A model generated the notes under the pieces. The model saw only the letters and a program-made list of their open reading frames with translations, searched no databases and had not been told where the DNA came from. 64,000 nt of DNA from Mycobacterium sp. PS03-16 (GTDB lineage: Bacteria; Actinomycetota; Actinomycetes; Mycobacteriales; Mycobacteriaceae): NCBI RefSeq assembly GCF_004570325.1, contig NZ_SPQO01000007.1:62001-126000 (forward strand), given 5' to 3'. Made by a program: the position numbers and the translations under genes. Below are positions 60,641 through 64,000 of this stretch, in pieces (position 1 is the first letter of the stretch; each line of letters starts with the position of its first letter).

Positions 60641-61518
60641 CAGGCTTTCACCGCCCCGAACGACAGGCCCCGTACCAGGTAGCGCTGAATGGTCAGCGCC
60701 AGGATCAGGGGCGGGAGTGCCGCGATGAGTGCCGCCGCGGCCGTGAGGTTGTAGTAGGCCTGACCGCCGCCGCCGAGGAACTTGGTGATCGCCACGGTGA
60801 CGGTGCCGGCATTGGTGTCGGCCAGGATGAGCGGGAACACGTAGTTGTTCCACGCGAAGATGAACGCCAGCAGCGCCGCGGCGGCGATCCCCGGCCGCAC
60901 GATCGGCAGCGCGACCATGACGAACGCCCGCTTGCGGGTGTAGCCGTCGAGCAGCGCGGCCTGTTCCAGATCCTCGGGCAGGTCCTGGAAGTAGGACCGC
61001 AGGATCCAGACCACCAGCGGCATCGTCACCAGCTGCAGCACCCAGATCATGCCGACCTTGGTGTCGAACAGCCCGATCTGGTTGTAGATCACGAACAGCG
61101 GCACGATGACCATGAGCTCCGGGGCGAATCGGAACGACAGCATCTGGAACATCAGGTCGTTGCTGCCGCGGTACTGCCAGCGGCCGGCCGCATAGGCGGC
61201 GGGGATGCCGATCACCAGCGAGACGATCACCGCGCCACCGCAGTTGATCAGGCTGGTCAGCAGCGACGTCTTGAAATCGACGCTGGTCATCTGGGTGCCC
61301 TTGTCGGACAGCACGGTGGCGAAGTTCGACCACGTCGGGCTGAACGAGAAGTACGTGGTGGTCTGCTGTTCAGCGTTCTTCAGGGCCAGCATCAGCATCC
61401 AGAAGATCGGGAACAGCGAGAACAGGAACCAGAACACCAGTCCGACGTCAGCGGCGACCGATCCGATCGACAGCCGCTTCTGCCCGGGCATCAGCTCGGT
61501 TCTGCGCATGATGGCCAT
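60640..61518 (-). CDS. Carbohydrate ABC transporter permease (MalG type)
   Basis: The 292-residue, six-helix permease has SVAADVGLVFWFLFSLFPIF at the start and the EAA loop EQAALLDGYTRKRAFVMVAL then PIVRPGIAAAALLAFIFAWN, typical of the second permease of CUT1 importers. It carries solute across the membrane with the MalF-type partner 3 nt upstream. Confidence 0.87.
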   Translation of the reverse strand: MAIMRRTELMPGQKRLSIGSVAADVGLVFWFLFSLFPIFWMLMLALKNAEQQTTTYFSFSPTWSNFATVLSDKGTQMTSVDFKTSLLTSLINCGGAVIVSLVIGIPAAYAAGRWQYRGSNDLMFQMLSFRFAPELMVIVPLFVIYNQIGLFDTKVGMIWVLQLVTMPLVVWILRSYFQDLPEDLEQAALLDGYTRKRAFVMVALPIVRPGIAAAALLAFIFAWNNYVFPLILADTNAGTVTVAITKFLGGGGQAYYNLTAAAALIAALPPLILALTIQRYLVRGLSFGAVKA

Positions 61519-61521
61519 GGT

Positions 61522-62478
61522 CTACGACTCCGCTCCGGCAGCGCGACGCTGCGCCTTGCCCAACACGCTCACCAGGTAGCGCGCGGTGATGAACACGATG
61601 ATCCACAGCAGCAGCATGTAGGTGCTGCCGCGGGAGTAGTTGAGGTTGATGATCGAATCCTCGAACGCCCCGATCTGCAGTGTGCGGGTGGCGATTCCGG
61701 GCCCACCAGCGGTCAGCACGTAAATGTGGTCGAACACCTTGAGGTTGTCCATGAACCGGAAGATGACCGCGACCAGGATGTAGGGCCACAGCATCGGCAG
61801 CATCAGCTTGCGGAACATGTAGAACCAGCTGGCCCCGTCGACCGCCGAGGCCTCGAACGGCTCCTTGGGCAGTGACCGGATCCCGGCCAGCACCAGGATC
61901 GCCACGAACGGCGTGAAGATCCACAGGTCGACCAGCATCACCGAAAGCAGAGCGTTGTCCGCCGACAGCCAGTCGAACGTGTTGCCCAGTCCCAGAACGT
62001 GGTTGAGGATGCCGAACTGCGGGTTGAACATCAGTTTCCAGATCACACCGGCGATCACCGGCGCGATCATCAGGGGCAGGATCAGCACCTTCTCGAACAA
62101 CGAGCCGATCAGCGAGGACCGGTTGAGCAGCAGCGCCAGTCCCACCCCCAGCACCGTCTCGACCGCGGTGGCCACGATCGCGAAGATGCCGGTGACCTTC
62201 ACGCTCTCCCAGAAGATCTGGTCACCCAGCACCGACCGGAAGTTCTCGAACCAGATGAAGTGCGGGTCGGGATTGACCGCCGCGTAGTTGAGGAAGGCGT
62301 AGTACGCGCCGACGAAGAACGGGTACAGGATCCCGATGACGATCACCAGTGCGGGGATCGACAACAGGTAGGGCCGCAGCCGGCGCCGCCAGCCCGGCAC
62401 CTCCGGGAGCGCGCCGCCCGGCGCCCGGGACGGCTGCTCGGGCGACGTCTCCGGCGCCTTGGGGGTCTGAGTGGTCAT
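61522..62478 (-). CDS. Sugar ABC transporter permease (MalF type)
   Basis: The 318-residue permease begins with a Pro-rich tail (TTQTPKAPETSPEQPSRAP) and has six helices (PYLLSIPALVIVIGILYPFF as the first), with the EAA loop EPFEASAVDGASWFYMFRKL and MLPMLWPYILVAVIFRFMDN following. ATG 62478 is taken; an upstream ATG at 62505 would add 9 residues. It follows the binding protein by 32 nt. Confidence 0.87.
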   Translation of the reverse strand: MTTQTPKAPETSPEQPSRAPGGALPEVPGWRRRLRPYLLSIPALVIVIGILYPFFVGAYYAFLNYAAVNPDPHFIWFENFRSVLGDQIFWESVKVTGIFAIVATAVETVLGVGLALLLNRSSLIGSLFEKVLILPLMIAPVIAGVIWKLMFNPQFGILNHVLGLGNTFDWLSADNALLSVMLVDLWIFTPFVAILVLAGIRSLPKEPFEASAVDGASWFYMFRKLMLPMLWPYILVAVIFRFMDNLKVFDHIYVLTAGGPGIATRTLQIGAFEDSIINLNYSRGSTYMLLLWIIVFITARYLVSVLGKAQRRAAGAES

Positions 62479-62510
62479 GGATTGCCCTGCTCTTTCATGG
62501 GACACGGCTC

Positions 62511-63920
62511 CTAGAGGTTGACCTTGGAGGTGTTGGTCTTGGCCAGGCTGCGCAGTCGTGACGCGGCGTCGTCCCCGCCGTAGATGTCCTGCAGCGCGAC
62601 GGCCCAGTTCTGCGTGGTGTCGAAGAACGCCTTCTGCGGCGTGAACTGGATCTTCGACTCACCGATCACGGTCTCGAACGCCTCCAGGTAGCCGAACTGG
62701 TCGGCGGCGACCCGCTTGAACGTGGTGTCGAACACCGACTTGCGGACCGGGTCGGCGTACTTGCCGGCCTCGACGGCCTTGTTCATCGACTCCTTGCCGG
62801 TGGCCCATTGGATGAACAACCACGCGGGCAGCTTGTTGCGGGAGTTCGCGCTCATCGCCCAACTCCACGTCCACAGGTTGGTCTTGTAGTTCCCGTCCGG
62901 ACCGGCGGGCCCGGCGTACCAGCCGAGGTTGCCGGCCTCCTTGCTCGCCCCCGGCTTGTTCTTCGGGTATGTGGCGCTGTCGGCGTCGAACACCATCATC
63001 GCCTTCCCGTCACCGAGATCACCTGTGGCATTGGGATAGTCGTACGTGGTCCACGACGTCGGGCCGGCCTCGTGCTGCATCGCGATCCACTTCTCGGTGA
63101 ACTCGATGGCCTTGTCGCTGGCCATCTCGGCCACCAGTTCGCGCCCGTCGAAGGTGTAGTCGACCGCACCCTGGCGGCTGTACTGCGTCATGAAGCCCGG
63201 ATGGATGGTCGCCCACGACTTGGACCCGCGCGTCGAGATGCCGTACTGGTTGTTGGCGCGGTCGGTCAGGTCGACGGCGAGCTGGATGAAGTCGTCGAGG
63301 TTGTCGGGCAGCCTGGTGATGCCCTTCTCGTCGAACACCCGCTTGTTGTAGGCCACCACGTTGTTCTCGAAGCCCCACGGGATCGCCCACTGGCCGCCGG
63401 TGCCCAGCGGGTTGCCCAGCGTGAAATCCCAGCGCGTCGAGGTGCGCAGACCCTCGAAGATGTCCTCGAAGTCGTATTCGGCACTGGTGGCCGAGGTGTT
63501 CTGCAGCCAGGGCCCCAGATCCTCGATCCAGCCGGGCGGCCCGTACTGCCAGATGAAGTACGCCCCGAGCATGAACGCGTCGTGCTTGCCGGAGCCGCCG
63601 GCCAGCTCGGTGTTGAGCTTGGTGAAGTAGTCCGCCTCCGGCACCAGGTCGACGTTGACGGTGATGCCGGTCAGCTCGGTGAACTCCTTGAGCAGCGGCT
63701 GGTAGGACAGCTGGTAGGGGTGCGGGGTCTGCAGGATGTTGATGGTCGACCCCTCGGCCTTGCGCCAGTCGAAGCCACCACTCACCTCCGAGGCACCGTT
63801 GGGGGCGCTGGCTTTTCCGCCGACGCCGCACGCCGAGAGCACCGGTACGCCCGCAGCGGCAATGCCCATGGCGGCCAGCATGTTTCGCCGCGAGAGTTGC
63901 GGTCCCGTGAAGCGGTTCAT
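62511..63920 (-). CDS. ABC transporter substrate-binding lipoprotein (sugar/polyol)
   Basis: The 469-residue exported protein has twin arginines in QLSRRNMLAAMG (Arg11-Arg12), hydrophobic IAAAGVPVLSA and lipobox LSAC with Cys31. The mature part is a family-1 solute-binding protein with STINILQTPHPYQLSYQPLL, LGNPLGTGGQWAIPWGFENN and MMVFDADSATYPKNKPGASK. It binds the imported sugar or polyol outside the membrane. ATG 63920 gives the correct signal; an ATG at 63938 would add 6 residues. It starts 14 nt after the alcohol dehydrogenase stop. Confidence 0.86.
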   Translation of the reverse strand: MNRFTGPQLSRRNMLAAMGIAAAGVPVLSACGVGGKASAPNGASEVSGGFDWRKAEGSTINILQTPHPYQLSYQPLLKEFTELTGITVNVDLVPEADYFTKLNTELAGGSGKHDAFMLGAYFIWQYGPPGWIEDLGPWLQNTSATSAEYDFEDIFEGLRTSTRWDFTLGNPLGTGGQWAIPWGFENNVVAYNKRVFDEKGITRLPDNLDDFIQLAVDLTDRANNQYGISTRGSKSWATIHPGFMTQYSRQGAVDYTFDGRELVAEMASDKAIEFTEKWIAMQHEAGPTSWTTYDYPNATGDLGDGKAMMVFDADSATYPKNKPGASKEAGNLGWYAGPAGPDGNYKTNLWTWSWAMSANSRNKLPAWLFIQWATGKESMNKAVEAGKYADPVRKSVFDTTFKRVAADQFGYLEAFETVIGESKIQFTPQKAFFDTTQNWAVALQDIYGGDDAASRLRSLAKTNTSKVNL

Positions 63921-63934
63921 GTCTTCGATGCCTC

Positions 63935-64000
63935 TCACGCCGGGATCAGCGAGACCTTGACCGACTCCTTACCGCTGGCCACGAGGTCCAGCCCCTTCTG
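63935..64000 (-). CDS. Zinc-type (MDR) alcohol dehydrogenase, C-terminal fragment
   Basis: The last 21 codons of a gene entering from the right edge read QKGLDLVASGKESVKVSLIP and A before TGA. The pattern (A/G-LDLVASGK-x-x-V ... LI) is the C-terminus of medium-chain sorbitol/threitol-type dehydrogenases. It precedes the ABC importer by 14 nt on the same strand, so it is probably the first enzyme acting on the imported polyol. Only the end is visible. Confidence 0.55.
   Translation of the reverse strand, partial: QKGLDLVASGKESVKVSLIPA

Noticed and set aside
59522..61333. Long frame suggesting a permease-ATPase fusion
   Set aside because: The upstream part is an out-of-frame shadow of the MalG-type permease; the ATPase begins at 60640 with a TGATG coupling.
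1..64000. CRISPR arrays, rRNA or tRNA genes, prophage integrase
   Set aside because: No regularly spaced repeats, no cloverleaf or rRNA-like sequence, and no integrase other than the IS transposase were noticed on reading. A tRNA scan and CRISPR finder would settle it.

Overview
The window looks like chromosome from a rapidly growing mycobacterium (Mycolicibacterium-like). The sequence is strongly GC-rich with many GTG starts. It carries several families typical of mycobacteria: F420-dependent luciferase-like oxidoreductases, a DUF4189 secreted protein, a DUF5313 membrane protein, an Rv0910-like SRPBCC protein, an IdeR-type iron box and numerous xenobiotic catabolism enzymes. No rRNA, tRNA or CRISPR array was seen.

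Layout. 0-0.6 kb: end of an L-rhamnose locus (mutarotase, start of a transporter, LacI-type operator). 0.7-1.8 kb: a RES toxin with an Xre/MbcA-like antitoxin. 1.9-8.9 kb: housekeeping-style singletons (SRPBCC, DUF4189, LLM, GMC oxidoreductase) and a MerR regulator divergent from an NTF2-SDR pair, with a MerR-type operator facing each way. 8.85-15.8 kb: a decayed accessory stretch. It holds remnants of an LLM gene, an acyl-CoA dehydrogenase and a twice-frameshifted NAD(P)-binding gene, a divergent pair of unknown proteins with HEPN-like R-x(4-6)-H motifs, a complete 1.3 kb IS with 46-bp inverted repeats and a frameshifted transposase, and a membrane/coiled-coil protein.

15.8-24.1 kb: a ureide (allantoin) locus. 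It contains an IclR regulator plus MFS, an HpcH/HpaI-type lyase, AllE, a permease, a hydantoin/allantoin racemase-like protein and allantoinase. Four copies of a TTCC-N7-GGAA palindrome at its three promoter regions suggest a single AllR-like regulon. 24.1-35.1 kb: a TetR gene divergent from a catabolic run: CrtC-like protein, LLM, PEP-utilising dikinase, ALDH, MFS, an FAD monooxygenase fused to a cupin, and an old yellow enzyme. 35.1-41.8 kb: two paralogous secreted proteins, an OhrR-like MarR regulator, a cysteine-rich protein behind duplicated Fur/Zur-like boxes, and a dicarboxylate operon (SLC13 transporter plus two isocitrate/isopropylmalate-dehydrogenase-family enzymes).

41.8-46.3 kb: membrane proteins (PsiE, TspO, NCS1, DHA2-type MFS) and an SRPBCC protein. 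46.6-50.8 kb: a Pot-type polyamine ABC operon. 50.8-56.2 kb: an EamA exporter, a lipoprotein, an orphan adenylation-carrier-thioesterase protein next to an IdeR box, and a divergent small ORF plus glycosyltransferase. 56.2-64 kb: a tightly coupled leftward operon for uptake and phosphorylation of a polyol or ketose, with an ABC importer having two distinct ATPases, a DhaK-DhaL kinase and an RpiB-like isomerase. It resembles the threitol/erythritol systems of M. smegmatis and runs off the right edge into an alcohol dehydrogenase.
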